Positions 12,553 through 21,014 of a DNA stretch of 28,333 nt are shown here, piece by piece. The notes below the pieces were generated by a model. It saw only the letters and a list, made by a program, of their open reading frames with translations, did no database searches and was not told the origin of the DNA. A program made the position numbers and the translations under genes. The DNA comes from an uncultured Marmoricola sp. (GTDB lineage: Bacteria; Actinomycetota; Actinomycetes; Propionibacteriales; Nocardioidaceae): positions 1 through 28,333 of the forward strand of contig NZ_CALTZE010000034.1 of NCBI RefSeq assembly GCF_943913695.1, read 5' to 3'. Within the stretch, counting starts at the first letter, position 1. Every line of letters starts with the position of its first letter.

Positions 12553-13440
12553 GTGAGTCTGATGTCCCCGACGCGCCGTCGCCGCGCAGCGGCCGCGGTC
12601 GTGGTGGTGCTGGTGGCCCTCGTCATGAGCGGCTGCTCGACCGAGACGCGGGAGGAGATCCTCCGGCTCGGCAATCCCGAGACGGCCTCGGTCGAGGCGC
12701 CCTACATGCACGACCTGTGGATGTGGTCGTGGCTCGCGGCCGCGATCACCGGCGTGCTGGTGTGGGGGCTGATCGGCTATGCCTCGATCCGCTACCGCCG
12801 GCGCAGCGAGAGCGAGATCCCGGTCCAGACGCGCTACAACCTGCCGATCGAGATCCTCTACACGGTCGCGCCGCTGATGATGGTGATCGTGCTCTTCTAC
12901 TTCACCGTCGACACGCAGAACAAGGTGCTCGACCCCCAGCGTGAGGCCGAGGAGACGGTCACGGTCACGGGCTTCCAGTGGTCGTGGGCCTTCAACTACA
13001 ACACCGGCTTCGACGACGAGGCCGGCGACTACGTCGCCGAGGGTGGTGAGCAGGTCTTCGAGGTCGGCACGACCGCCGAGCCGCCGACGCTCTACCTGGT
13101 CAAGGACAAGACCGTCGAGATCAACCTCTTCAGCCCCGACGTGGCGCACTCCTTCTGGGTGCCGGCGTTCTTGTTCAAGATGGACGTCATCCCGGGTCGG
13201 GCCAACAGCTTCACCGTGACCCCCGACCGCGAGGGCACCTTCATCGGGCGCTGTGCCGAGCTGTGCGGCTCGCGCCACACCCGGATGCTCTTCAACGTCA
13301 AGGTCGTCGATCAGGCCGAGTACGACGAGCACCTGGCCGGCCTCGCCGAGGAGGGCAACACCGGCTTCGCCCGAGGCGGGGCCGACTCCGACTCAGTGCC
13401 CGGCTTGGCTCAGCCCGAGTCGCAGGGAGGGGAAGAATGA
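12553..13440 (+). CDS. ctaC: Cytochrome c oxidase subunit II (Cu-A lipoprotein)
   Basis: Accepts electrons from the cytochrome cc subunit of the bcc complex through a binuclear copper centre and passes them to subunit I. The 295-aa protein has a lipoprotein signal with lipobox LVMSGC (C28), two transmembrane helices (about 54-76 and 97-117) and an exported cupredoxin domain. Copper ligands are visible: H199 (DVAHSFW), C234, E236, C238, H242 and M245 in CAELCGSRHTRM. GTG 12553 is chosen for the AAAGG site 8 nt upstream; ATG 12562 is possible. The stop overlaps the ctaD start (ATGA). Confidence 0.95.
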   Translation: MSLMSPTRRRRAAAAVVVVLVALVMSGCSTETREEILRLGNPETASVEAPYMHDLWMWSWLAAAITGVLVWGLIGYASIRYRRRSESEIPVQTRYNLPIEILYTVAPLMMVIVLFYFTVDTQNKVLDPQREAEETVTVTGFQWSWAFNYNTGFDDEAGDYVAEGGEQVFEVGTTAEPPTLYLVKDKTVEINLFSPDVAHSFWVPAFLFKMDVIPGRANSFTVTPDREGTFIGRCAELCGSRHTRMLFNVKVVDQAEYDEHLAGLAEEGNTGFARGGADSDSVPGLAQPESQGGEE

Positions 13441-15179
13441 CCGCCGTCTCCGACGCGCCGTCGCACGTCACCGTCACCACGCGCAAGCACTCGCTGGGCA
13501 CGCAGGTGGCCCGGATCCTGAGCACCACCGACCACAAGCTGATCGGCAAGATCTACCTCACCACCGCCTTCGTGTGGTTCCTCGTCGGCGGCGTGATGGC
13601 GCTGGTGATCCGCTCCGAGCTGGCCTTCCCGGGCTCCCAGGTGGTCAGCGACGAGGTCTACAACCAGCTGTTCACGATGCACGGCACGATCATGCTGCTG
13701 CTCTTCGCGACGCCGCTGTTCTTCGGCTTCGCCAACGTGCTGGTGCCGCTGCAGATCGGCGCGCCCGACGTGGCGTTCCCCCGGCTCAACATGCTCGCCT
13801 ACTGGTTCTACTTCTTCGGCGGCCTGATCGCCGCCTCGGGGTTCTTGAGCAGCGAGGGGGCCGCGAGCTTCGGCTGGACGGCCTACACGCCGCTGTCCAA
13901 CGCCGTACGCAGCCCCGGCATCGGCGGTGACCTCTGGATCATGGGCCTGTGGCTCGCGGGCCTGGGCACGATCCTCGGTGCGGTCAACTTCACCGTCACG
14001 ATCGTGTGCATGCGCGCGCCGGGCATGACGATGTTCCGGATGCCGATCTTCGTCTGGAACAGCTTCGTCACCAGCCTGCTGATCCTGATCGCGTTCCCGA
14101 TCTTCGCCGCCGCGCTGCTCGCGCTGGAGGCCGACCGGGCCTTCGGAGCCCACACGTTCGACCCCAGTCACGGCGGGGCGATCCTGTGGCAGCACCTGTT
14201 CTGGTTCTTCGGCCACCCCGAGGTCTACATCCTCGCGCTGCCGTTCTTCGGCATCATCACCGAGATCCTGCCGGTCTTCAGCCGCAAGCCGATCTTCGGC
14301 TACGTCGGCCTGGTCGCCGCCACGATGGGCATCGCGGTGCTCTCGGTCGCGGTGTGGGCCCACCACATGTTCGTCACCGGCGCCGTCGACCTGGCGTTCT
14401 TCTCCGGCATGACGTTCTTGATCGCCGTGCCGACAGGCGTGAAGTTCTTCAACTGGATAGGCACGATGTGGGGCGGGTCGATCAGCTTCGACACGCCCAT
14501 GCTCTGGAGCGTCGGCTTCTTGACCACCTTCCTCTTCGGTGGTCTGACCGGTGTCATCCTGGCCTCGCCGCCGCTCGACTTCCACGTCTCCGACAGCTAC
14601 TTCGTGGTCGCGCACTTCCACTACGTCGTCTTCGGCACCGTCGTGTTCGCGATGTTCGCGGGCTTCTACTTCTGGTGGCCCAAGATGACCGGCAAGATGC
14701 TCAACGAGCGGCTGGGCAAGATCCACTTCTGGCTGCTCTTCGTCGGCTTCCACACCACCTTCCTGGTCCAGCACTGGCTCGGGGTCGAGGGCATGCCGCG
14801 CCGCTACGCCGACTACTCCGCCGCCGACGGCTTCACGCTGCTCAACCAGATCTCGACGGTGGGCGCCTTCCTGCTCGCGCTCTCGACGCTGCCGTTCCTG
14901 TGGAACGTCTACGTCACGGCGCGCGGCCCGAAGGTCTCCGTCGACGACCCGTGGGGCTGGGGCCGCTCGCTGGAGTGGGCGACCTCGTGCCCGCCGCCGC
15001 GGCACAACTTCGTGACGCTGCCGCGGATCCGCTCGGAGTCGCCGGCCTTCGACCTGCACCACCCCGAGGTGGCGGCGCTCGAGTACGCCGACAACGACCT
15101 CGAGGACGGCCCCTCCGACGCCCCCGACATGGACGGCCGCAAGGAACAGCTCCGCAACGAGAGTGGTGACTCCCAGTGA
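13437..15179 (+). CDS. ctaD: Cytochrome c oxidase subunit I (aa3 type)
   Basis: The catalytic, proton-pumping subunit of the aa3 terminal oxidase, with haem a and the haem a3/Cu-B centre where O2 is reduced. The 580-aa protein has about 12 transmembrane helices. Ligands are visible: H82 (TMHGT) and H395 for haem a, H393 (VAHFHYV) for haem a3, and H260 cross-linked to Y264 (GHPEVY), H309 and H310 (AHHMF) for Cu-B. The cytosolic tail after ~520 is acidic. ATG 13437 overlaps the ctaC stop and follows a GGGAGGGG ribosome site. In M. tuberculosis, from memory, ctaD is elsewhere; here it is joined to ctaC and ctaF. Confidence 0.97.
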   Translation: MTAVSDAPSHVTVTTRKHSLGTQVARILSTTDHKLIGKIYLTTAFVWFLVGGVMALVIRSELAFPGSQVVSDEVYNQLFTMHGTIMLLLFATPLFFGFANVLVPLQIGAPDVAFPRLNMLAYWFYFFGGLIAASGFLSSEGAASFGWTAYTPLSNAVRSPGIGGDLWIMGLWLAGLGTILGAVNFTVTIVCMRAPGMTMFRMPIFVWNSFVTSLLILIAFPIFAAALLALEADRAFGAHTFDPSHGGAILWQHLFWFFGHPEVYILALPFFGIITEILPVFSRKPIFGYVGLVAATMGIAVLSVAVWAHHMFVTGAVDLAFFSGMTFLIAVPTGVKFFNWIGTMWGGSISFDTPMLWSVGFLTTFLFGGLTGVILASPPLDFHVSDSYFVVAHFHYVVFGTVVFAMFAGFYFWWPKMTGKMLNERLGKIHFWLLFVGFHTTFLVQHWLGVEGMPRRYADYSAADGFTLLNQISTVGAFLLALSTLPFLWNVYVTARGPKVSVDDPWGWGRSLEWATSCPPPRHNFVTLPRIRSESPAFDLHHPEVAALEYADNDLEDGPSDAPDMDGRKEQLRNESGDSQ

Positions 15180-15574
15180 AGGCCGAGACCTGGCTCTTCG
15201 CCCTGTGCAGCGTCTTCTTCGTCTTGGTGACGCCGCTCTACTACTGGTCCAGCAGCGACATCACCGGCACCACCGCGCTGGTGATGACCTTCCTGCTGAC
15301 CACCCTGGTCGCCTTCTACCTCGGCTTCCACGCCCGCAAGATGGAGCCGCGGCCCGAGGACCGCAAGGACGGCGAGATCGCGGAGGGCGCCGGCGAGCTC
15401 GGCTTCTTTCCGCCCTACAGCTGGTGGCCGCTGTGGTGCGCGATGTGCCTGGCGACGATGACCCTCGGCGTCGGCCTGCACCAGTGGTGGCTGCTGATCA
15501 TCGGCGGCGTGCTCGGCGCGATCGCCCTGTGCGGCCTGATCTTCGAGTACTACCGGGGCGAGCACGCCCACTGA
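15176..15574 (+). CDS. ctaF: Cytochrome c oxidase subunit IV, actinobacterial type
   Basis: A small accessory subunit of the actinobacterial aa3 oxidase in the bcc-aa3 supercomplex. The 132-aa protein starts VKAETWLFALCSVFFVLVTP and has four hydrophobic helices in two pairs (about 4-24, 30-50, 82-99 and 103-125), separated by a charged loop with GFFPPYSWWPLW. Size and layout match CtaF. The GTG start shares GTGA with the ctaD stop, so the three cta genes are translationally coupled. No terminator is obvious downstream before the L,D-transpeptidase promoter. Confidence 0.93.
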   Translation: MKAETWLFALCSVFFVLVTPLYYWSSSDITGTTALVMTFLLTTLVAFYLGFHARKMEPRPEDRKDGEIAEGAGELGFFPPYSWWPLWCAMCLATMTLGVGLHQWWLLIIGGVLGAIALCGLIFEYYRGEHAH

Positions 15575-15663
15575 ATCCCGTCCGCTGGCGCGGGGCTGCA
15601 CGTCGAGACCGGTCTGTGACCGGCGACACGGGCACGCCCGGCGTCTGGGCTGGGAGGGCTTGT

Positions 15664-15669
15664 TAGCCT
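15664..15669 (+). promoter_or_regulatory. Candidate -10 box of the L,D-transpeptidase gene
   Basis: TAGCCT precedes the ATG at 15706 by 36 nt, giving a leader of about 30 nt that contains TTGGAG 6 nt before the start. No clear -35. Confidence 0.4.
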
Positions 15670-15705
15670 GGAGCGGTTGTCTTCGACACCCATTTTGGAG
15701 TCGTC

Positions 15706-16917
15706 ATGTCCGCTCGGGCCTCCCGTGCCTCCTTGCTCACCACCACCGCGCTGAGTGCTGCCCTGCTGCTGAGCGGGTGCGCCGTCGGCGGCTCCGACAG
15801 CCCCGACGACGCCACGCAAGCGGGCTCGGGTGACGGGGCGGCCGCCCCGGCGAAGTCGGCCGCGCTCGTCACCAGCAACGTCAAGGCCGGCGCCCAGCGC
15901 GTCGACCTCGAGCGCACGGTCAAGGTCAAGGTCGCCTCGGGCACCTTCGAGGACCTGAGCGTGACCACCGGCAAGGGCGTGCCCCTCGAGGGTGCGCTCA
16001 ACCCCGCCAAGACCGTGTGGACCTCGACCGGGCAGCTGCAGCAGGACACCCGCTACCGGGTGCGCGGCAACGCGGTCGACGACGCCGGCCTCGCCACGGA
16101 GTACCGGTCGCGGTTCAAGACCCGTGCCCTGACGCTGGACGAGCAGACCTACCCCAGCTTCGTGGCCGACGGGGCCACGGTCGGCGTCGGCATGCCGGCG
16201 ATCATCGACTTCGACATCCCCGTCGTCAACAAGGCGGAGTTCGAGAAGCACATGACGGTGCAGACCAAGCCCGCCCAGCCCGGCGCTTGGCACTGGATCG
16301 ACGACACGGAGGTGCACTGGCGGCCCAAGAGCTACTGGAAGCCCGGCACCAAGGTGACCGTGAAGGCCGACGTGGGCGGCCTGCCCGCGGGCAACGGCAT
16401 CTACGGGCAGAAGGACCGCACCGTCGGGTTCACCGTCGGCGACGCCATGGTGAGCAAGGTCGACATGAACTCCCACCAGATGCGCGTCTTCCGCAACGGC
16501 GAGCTGCTACGCACCATCCCGATCACCACGGGGGAGCAGCCCAAGTTCACCACCCGCTCCGGCACCAAGGTGATCATGGAGAAGTTCCTCTCCCGCCGCA
16601 TGAGCTCGGAGACGACCGGCATCCCGGTGGACAGCCCTGACGGCTACGACATCGACGACGTGCAGTTTGCGATGCGACTCACCGACACCGGCGAGTTCGT
16701 CCACGCGGCCCCCTGGTCGGTCGGCAGCCAGGGTGTCGCCAACGTCAGCCACGGCTGCACCGGCATGAGCACGGCCAACGCCGGCTGGCTCTACGACAAC
16801 TCCAAGGTCGGCGATGTCGTGGAGTACGTCGGCAGCGACCGCCCCATGACCCTCGACAACGGCTACGGCGACTGGAACCTCTCCTTCACCGACTGGAAGT
16901 CCGGCTCCGCCCTCTGA
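15706..16917 (+). CDS. L,D-transpeptidase lipoprotein (YkuD catalytic domain)
   Basis: Makes 3-3 cross-links in peptidoglycan or attaches proteins to it, acting outside the membrane. The 403-aa protein has a lipoprotein signal (lipobox LLSGC, C25), an Ala/Gly/Asp-rich linker to about 50, two immunoglobulin-like domains (about 55-140 and 145-245) and a YkuD domain (about 250-380). The catalytic Cys is C351 in NVSHGCTGMS, with H349 and H333 (FVHAAPW) nearby, like the mycobacterial Ldt enzymes. GGAG lies 6 nt upstream of the ATG. It stands alone between the two respiratory operons, facing qcrB, and the gap to qcrB contains a repeat array. Confidence 0.93.
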   Translation: MSARASRASLLTTTALSAALLLSGCAVGGSDSPDDATQAGSGDGAAAPAKSAALVTSNVKAGAQRVDLERTVKVKVASGTFEDLSVTTGKGVPLEGALNPAKTVWTSTGQLQQDTRYRVRGNAVDDAGLATEYRSRFKTRALTLDEQTYPSFVADGATVGVGMPAIIDFDIPVVNKAEFEKHMTVQTKPAQPGAWHWIDDTEVHWRPKSYWKPGTKVTVKADVGGLPAGNGIYGQKDRTVGFTVGDAMVSKVDMNSHQMRVFRNGELLRTIPITTGEQPKFTTRSGTKVIMEKFLSRRMSSETTGIPVDSPDGYDIDDVQFAMRLTDTGEFVHAAPWSVGSQGVANVSHGCTGMSTANAGWLYDNSKVGDVVEYVGSDRPMTLDNGYGDWNLSFTDWKSGSAL

Positions 16918-16938
16918 CTGCTTCCTAGTCGCAGGTCC

Positions 16939-17064
16939 GCTCCCTGAGGGGCTCCGCGAGGGACGAGCGGGCGTAGGCCCGCTCCCTGAGGAGCCCTGCG
17001 AGGGACGAGCGGGCGTAGGCCCGCTCCCTGAGGAGCCCTGCGAGGGGGACGAGCGGGGTGTCTC
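16939..17064. repeat. 42-bp tandem repeat array (3 units)
   Basis: Units start at 16939, 16981 and 17023, each opening gctccctgagg and continuing with agccctgcgagggacgagcg or a near copy; units 2 and 3 are almost identical. CCTCGGGGAGC at 17098-17108 is the inverse of the unit opening with one mismatch, 75 bp after unit 3. The 5.4-kb array has the same geometry (76 bp). Confidence 0.85.
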
Positions 17065-17161
17065 GAAGGGGCCCAGCGTGGCTCACTGGCGCTCGCACCT
17101 CGGGGAGCGGCGAGGTCGGCGGAGACCCCTGAGGCCACGAGGCCGCGACACGCACAACGCC

Positions 17162-17197
17162 AGCGCGGCCTGCCCGGAGGTCCGGGCCGGCCGCGCT
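17162..17197 (-). terminator. Strong hairpin terminator of qcrB
   Basis: AGCGCGGCC pairs with GGCCGCGCT (9 bp), then one mismatch, then GCCCGG with CCGGGC (6 bp) around a 4-nt loop AGGT. It starts about 27 nt after the qcrB stop. It has no U-tract, but stem strength and position fit termination of the ctaE-qcrCAB message. Confidence 0.65.
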
Positions 17198-17204
17198 AGC
17201 GGTG

Positions 17205-17224
17205 GTGCGTGCGTGCGTGCGTGC
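17205..17224. repeat. GTGC tetranucleotide repeat (5 copies)
   Basis: Five exact GTGC copies end directly at the qcrB stop codon (17225-17227). Length change here would not alter the protein because the repeat is after the stop on the coding strand. Confidence 0.8.
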
Positions 17225-18985
17225 TCAGTGACCGCTGAGCTGGTGACCGTGGCCGGTTGCCTCGTCGCGGCCGTCGAACTGGTGGCCGTCGGCGGGGTGG
17301 CCGTAGAGCGAGGCCTCGTGGGCGTGCTCGTGCTCGGCGTGGTGCCGGGCCTCCTCGAGCTCCTCGCGCGTCGGCTTCTGGATGTTGTCGGCCATCCACA
17401 GCTCGGAGAGCCGGGCCCGCAGGCGGTCCTTGCGTGCCGTGGGGGAGGCCACGCCGTTGGCGTCGGAGCCGGAGAGCGGGGCCAGGATCTCGTCGCGGTC
17501 ACGGGCGGTCAGGGTGTAGGCGCGGCCGACCGAGAGCGGCAGGTGCTTCTCGCTGTAGCCACCCTGGGGGTCGCGCATGATCACGCCGGACTCGTAGCCG
17601 TGCAGCAGCTTCTCGTTGTCGGCACGCTGCAACGACAGGCACCAGCGCCGGGTGATGATGAAGGCGATGAGTGGGCCGATGAAGACCGCACCGCGCAGGA
17701 AGTAGGTGATCTGGTTGATCGAGAGACCCATCTTGATGGCGATGATGTCGTTGCCGCCCGCGGCCCACATCAGGCCGTAGAAGGTCATCAGCGAGACCAT
17801 CACCGCGGTGCGCGTCGGGGCGTTGCGCGGGCGCTGGAGCAGGTGGTGGTCTCGCTTGTCACCGGTGATCCACGACTCGATGAAGGGCAGCACGAGCAGG
17901 ATCGTGAACATCAGCCCGGGCAGGATGATGATCGGCAGCAACACGTTCCACGACCAGGTGGTGCCGAGGAAGTGGCTCTCCCAGCCGGGCATGATGCGCA
18001 GCGCGCCGTCGGGCCAGCCCATGTACCAGTCGGGCTGCGAGCCTGCCGTCACCTCGGCGGGGTTGTAGGGGCCGTAGCGCCAGATCGGGTTGATGGTCAT
18101 CAGCCCGCCCATGAGCACGAGCACGCCGAAGACCACGAAGAAGAACCCGCCGGCCTTGGCGGCGTAGACCGGGAGCATGGGGTAGCCCACGACGTTGTCG
18201 TTGGTGCGGCCGGGGCCAGGCCACTGCGTGTGCTTGTGGTAGACGAGCAGCAGCATGTGCGCGGCGATGAGCGCCACCAAGATGCCGGGCAGCAGCAGCA
18301 CGTGGATCGTGTAGAAGCGCGGGATCACCGAGTCACCGGGGAACTCCCCGCCGAAGATGAAGAACGACATGTAGGTGCCGATCACGGGGATCGACTTCAT
18401 GAAGCCGTCGGAGGCGCGGACTCCGGTGCCCGAGAGCAGGTCGTCGGGCAGCGAGTAGCCGGTGAAGCCCTCCAGCGTGCCGAGCAGCAGCAGCAGGCAG
18501 CCGATGACCCAGTTGAGCTCACGGGGCTTGCGGAAGGCGCCGGTGAAGTAGACACGGAGCAGGTGGATCATCATCGCGGCGATGAAGATCATCGCTGCCC
18601 AGTGGTGCACCTGACGCATCAGGAGGCCACCGCGCACGTCGAAGGAGATGTGCAGCGTCGAGGCCATCGCCTCGGACATGTGCAGGCCGCGCAGCGGGTC
18701 GTAGGAGCCCTCGTAGATGACCTCGGCCATGCTGGGCCGGAACCAGAAGGTCAGGAAGACACCGCTGAGCAGCAGGACGACGAAGCTCCACAGAGCGATC
18801 TCGCCGAGCATGAACGACCAGTGGTCGGGGAAGACCTTGCGCAGGTTCTTCTTGGCTGCCCCGGCCAGGCCGAGACGGTCGTCGGCCCAGGTCGCGGCAG
18901 CGCCGACCCGGGAGGGCTTGCCCGCCTTGGCCGCCGTACGGCCGTTGGACGGTGCCACGCTCGGAGAACTCGTCTCAGTGCTCAT
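17225..18985 (-). CDS. qcrB: Cytochrome bc1-type complex cytochrome b subunit
   Basis: The membrane core of the menaquinol:cytochrome c oxidoreductase, with two b haems and the quinol sites. The 586-aa protein has a cytosolic N-terminus, then transmembrane helices from about 60. Candidate haem ligands are H127/H128 (RQVHHW) with H141, and H228 with H243. The quinol-site motif reads PDWY (318-321) where the usual form is PEWY. The C-terminal extension beyond about 545 is His-rich, with 10 His in the last 39 residues. The ATG lies 7 nt after the qcrA stop. It is the last gene of the ctaE-qcrCAB operon and ends before a strong hairpin. Confidence 0.96.
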   Translation of the reverse strand: MSTETSSPSVAPSNGRTAAKAGKPSRVGAAATWADDRLGLAGAAKKNLRKVFPDHWSFMLGEIALWSFVVLLLSGVFLTFWFRPSMAEVIYEGSYDPLRGLHMSEAMASTLHISFDVRGGLLMRQVHHWAAMIFIAAMMIHLLRVYFTGAFRKPRELNWVIGCLLLLLGTLEGFTGYSLPDDLLSGTGVRASDGFMKSIPVIGTYMSFFIFGGEFPGDSVIPRFYTIHVLLLPGILVALIAAHMLLLVYHKHTQWPGPGRTNDNVVGYPMLPVYAAKAGGFFFVVFGVLVLMGGLMTINPIWRYGPYNPAEVTAGSQPDWYMGWPDGALRIMPGWESHFLGTTWSWNVLLPIIILPGLMFTILLVLPFIESWITGDKRDHHLLQRPRNAPTRTAVMVSLMTFYGLMWAAGGNDIIAIKMGLSINQITYFLRGAVFIGPLIAFIITRRWCLSLQRADNEKLLHGYESGVIMRDPQGGYSEKHLPLSVGRAYTLTARDRDEILAPLSGSDANGVASPTARKDRLRARLSELWMADNIQKPTREELEEARHHAEHEHAHEASLYGHPADGHQFDGRDEATGHGHQLSGH

Positions 18986-18992
18986 GATTCAC

Positions 18993-20048
18993 TCACTCCG
19001 GTCCGGGCTCATCGTTGTCACGCTCCCAGAAGCTGGGTCCCACGGCTTCGGTGAAGTCGCTCCTGGCGATGAGGTACCCCTCGTCGTCAAGCGCCAACGG
19101 CAGCTGGGGGAGATGGCGTGCCGCCGGGCCGAAGACGACCTTGCCGTTGTCGGCAAGGTCGAAGGTCGACTGGTGGCAGGGGCACAGCAGGTCGTGGGTG
19201 GTCTGCTCCCACAACGAGATCGGACACCCGACGTGGGTGCAGATCTTGGAGTAGCACAGGATCCCGTCGATACCCCAGTCCTCGCGACCGGGCCACGGGG
19301 TGACGTCGTCGGGGTCCATCCGGACGATGACGACCGCGGCCTTGGCCTTCTCGACCAGCAGGTGGTGGCCCTCGATCTGCTCCTCGTCGCCGAAGTCGTT
19401 GAAGAAGATCTCGGGCTCGCCGTTGACGAGCTGGCCGACCTCCATGTCCTCGGGACGGATGGGGGTGCCGCTGATGTCCTGGACCACGCGCATGCCCTCG
19501 GTCCACACGGTGACGTTGAGCTTGTTGCCCGGCAGCGGGCCGAGGTCGCGCAGCGGGATGATCGCGGCGACGCCGAGCACGCCGACGGCACCGAGCAGCG
19601 AGTTGCGGATCAGCGGGCGGCGGCCGATCTGGGACTCCTCGGCGCCGGTCTGCAGGATCGCCAGGGTCTCCTCGCGGTCCTCCGGCGTGGAGGCGGCCGC
19701 GTGACGGTACTCGACGATCTCGGTGTCGCCCATGATCTTGCGGGCCCACTGGATGACGCCGATGCCGATGAGCAGCAGTGCCATGCCCAGGGTGAAGCCG
19801 AGCGCGACGTTGGAGGCGCCGAAGCCGAGGAAGGTGTCGAGGTCCTCCCCGACGCCGAAGACGAAGTAGGAGACGCAGAAGAGCAGTGTGAAGACGGTCG
19901 AGAGGCCGAAGAGGGTGGCGACCTGGCGCTCGGCGCGCCGCGACATCGCCTCGTCGACGTCGGTGGGCCGGGGCTCGTGGGGAGGCAGGCCCGGGTCCTC
20001 GAGCGGGTCGGCCTCGACCTTGGCGAGCTCGCGATCGGTGGTGCTCAC
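18993..20048 (-). CDS. qcrA: Rieske iron-sulfur subunit of the bcc complex
   Basis: Carries electrons from menaquinol to the cytochrome cc subunit through a 2Fe-2S cluster. The 351-aa protein has three hydrophobic helices (about 44-64, 79-101 and 150-166), the arrangement typical of actinobacterial QcrA, and an outward Rieske domain. Cluster ligands are C270 and H272 (CTHVGC) and C289 and H292 (CPCHQS), with disulfide cysteines C275 and C291. GTG 20048 is chosen because it overlaps the qcrC stop (GTGA) and has GGAGG upstream within the qcrC end. A longer upstream frame exists but reads through qcrC. Confidence 0.96.
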   Translation of the reverse strand: MSTTDRELAKVEADPLEDPGLPPHEPRPTDVDEAMSRRAERQVATLFGLSTVFTLLFCVSYFVFGVGEDLDTFLGFGASNVALGFTLGMALLLIGIGVIQWARKIMGDTEIVEYRHAAASTPEDREETLAILQTGAEESQIGRRPLIRNSLLGAVGVLGVAAIIPLRDLGPLPGNKLNVTVWTEGMRVVQDISGTPIRPEDMEVGQLVNGEPEIFFNDFGDEEQIEGHHLLVEKAKAAVVIVRMDPDDVTPWPGREDWGIDGILCYSKICTHVGCPISLWEQTTHDLLCPCHQSTFDLADNGKVVFGPAARHLPQLPLALDDEGYLIARSDFTEAVGPSFWERDNDEPGPE

Positions 20049-20962
20049 GACTCCGCCTCCTTCTTCTTCTTGGTCGAGCGCGTGGAGTGGGCGCCGATCC
20101 ACACGGCGAAGCCGACCAGCGCGCCGATGCCGACCAGCCAGGCGAACATGCCCTCGGCCACCGGGCCGAGGCGACCCAGCGAGAAGCCGCCGTGGTTGGG
20201 CATCTCGTTGGTGTAGTTGAGGTAGGCGATGATGTCGCGCTTGTCCTCCGGCGTCATCACGGCGTCGGAGAAGACCGGCATCTGCTGGGGGCCGGTCAGC
20301 AGCGCCTCGTAGATGTGCTTGTTGGAGACGTCGGTCAGCTTGGGCGCGAAGCGGCCGCGGGGCAGCGCGCCGCCCGAGCCGGCGAAGTTGTGGCAGGCGG
20401 TGCAGTTGGTGCGGAAGAACTCACCACCGCGCACGACCGACTCGTTGTCGAGACCCTCGGTCTCGTAGAGCTCGGGGGCGGGGATCTCCGGGCCCGGGCC
20501 CAGCGAGGCGACGTAAGCCGCCAGGGCCTCGATCTCCTGGTCGTCGTAGACCGGGGCCTTGCGCAGCGCCTGGGTCGAAGGGTTGGACATCGGCATCCGC
20601 CCGGTGCCGACCTGGAAGTCGACCGAGGCGGCTCCGACGCCGACCAGGGAGGGGCCGTAGTTGTTGTCCTTGTTGGTCGGGATGCCCTCGGCGTTCTTGC
20701 CGTGGCACGACGAGCAGCCGACCAGGAACAGCTGCCGGCCCTGGGCGACGAGGTCCTCGTCGGCGGCCGTGGTCTGGGCGGTGGCGCTGCCCTGGAACAG
20801 CGCCCAGGCGCCGCCGGAGAGCAGCAGGCCGAGCAGCAGGACCGCGGGGCCGGCGTAGCGGCTGCGGCGTCGCGAGGACAAGCGGCCCGAGATCCGGTGG
20901 GCCAGCCCCGACTCGGAGCGACCTGGCCGGGGGGTCCGGCGGAGCTTCTGGGTGAGACGCAC
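20045..20962 (-). CDS. qcrC: Di-haem cytochrome cc subunit of the bcc complex
   Basis: Takes electrons from the Rieske centre and hands them directly to Cu-A of the oxidase, replacing a soluble cytochrome c. The 305-aa protein has a basic N-terminus, a signal/transmembrane segment (about 37-56), two cytochrome c domains with haem sites C83-C86-H87 (CSSCH) and C187-C190-H191 (CTACH), and a C-terminal anchor helix (about 270-291) followed by a Lys-rich tail. GTG 20962 follows GAAGGA by 7 nt. It starts 52 nt after ctaE and overlaps qcrA by 4 nt. Confidence 0.96.
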   Translation of the reverse strand: MRLTQKLRRTPRPGRSESGLAHRISGRLSSRRRSRYAGPAVLLLGLLLSGGAWALFQGSATAQTTAADEDLVAQGRQLFLVGCSSCHGKNAEGIPTNKDNNYGPSLVGVGAASVDFQVGTGRMPMSNPSTQALRKAPVYDDQEIEALAAYVASLGPGPEIPAPELYETEGLDNESVVRGGEFFRTNCTACHNFAGSGGALPRGRFAPKLTDVSNKHIYEALLTGPQQMPVFSDAVMTPEDKRDIIAYLNYTNEMPNHGGFSLGRLGPVAEGMFAWLVGIGALVGFAVWIGAHSTRSTKKKKEAES

Positions 20963-21014
20963 CAGTGAGTCCTTCGGGGTCAGTGCTGCGGGGCTGGGTG
21001 GGGGAGAGGCGGTG

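Larger units (their letters stand above)
16918..17224. other. Gene-free convergent gap with repeat array and terminator
   Basis: These 307 bp lie between the L,D-transpeptidase gene and qcrB, which converge. No gene is seen. The left two-thirds is the same tandem repeat family as at 5417-5573 with its inverted partner; the right third holds a strong hairpin and a GTGC microsatellite next to the qcrB stop. Confidence 0.7.

Noticed and set aside
17078..19054. 658-codon plus-strand open frame opposite qcrB
   Set aside because: Asp/Glu/His/Gly-rich antisense of qcrB, which has clear haem-ligand and quinol-site motifs.
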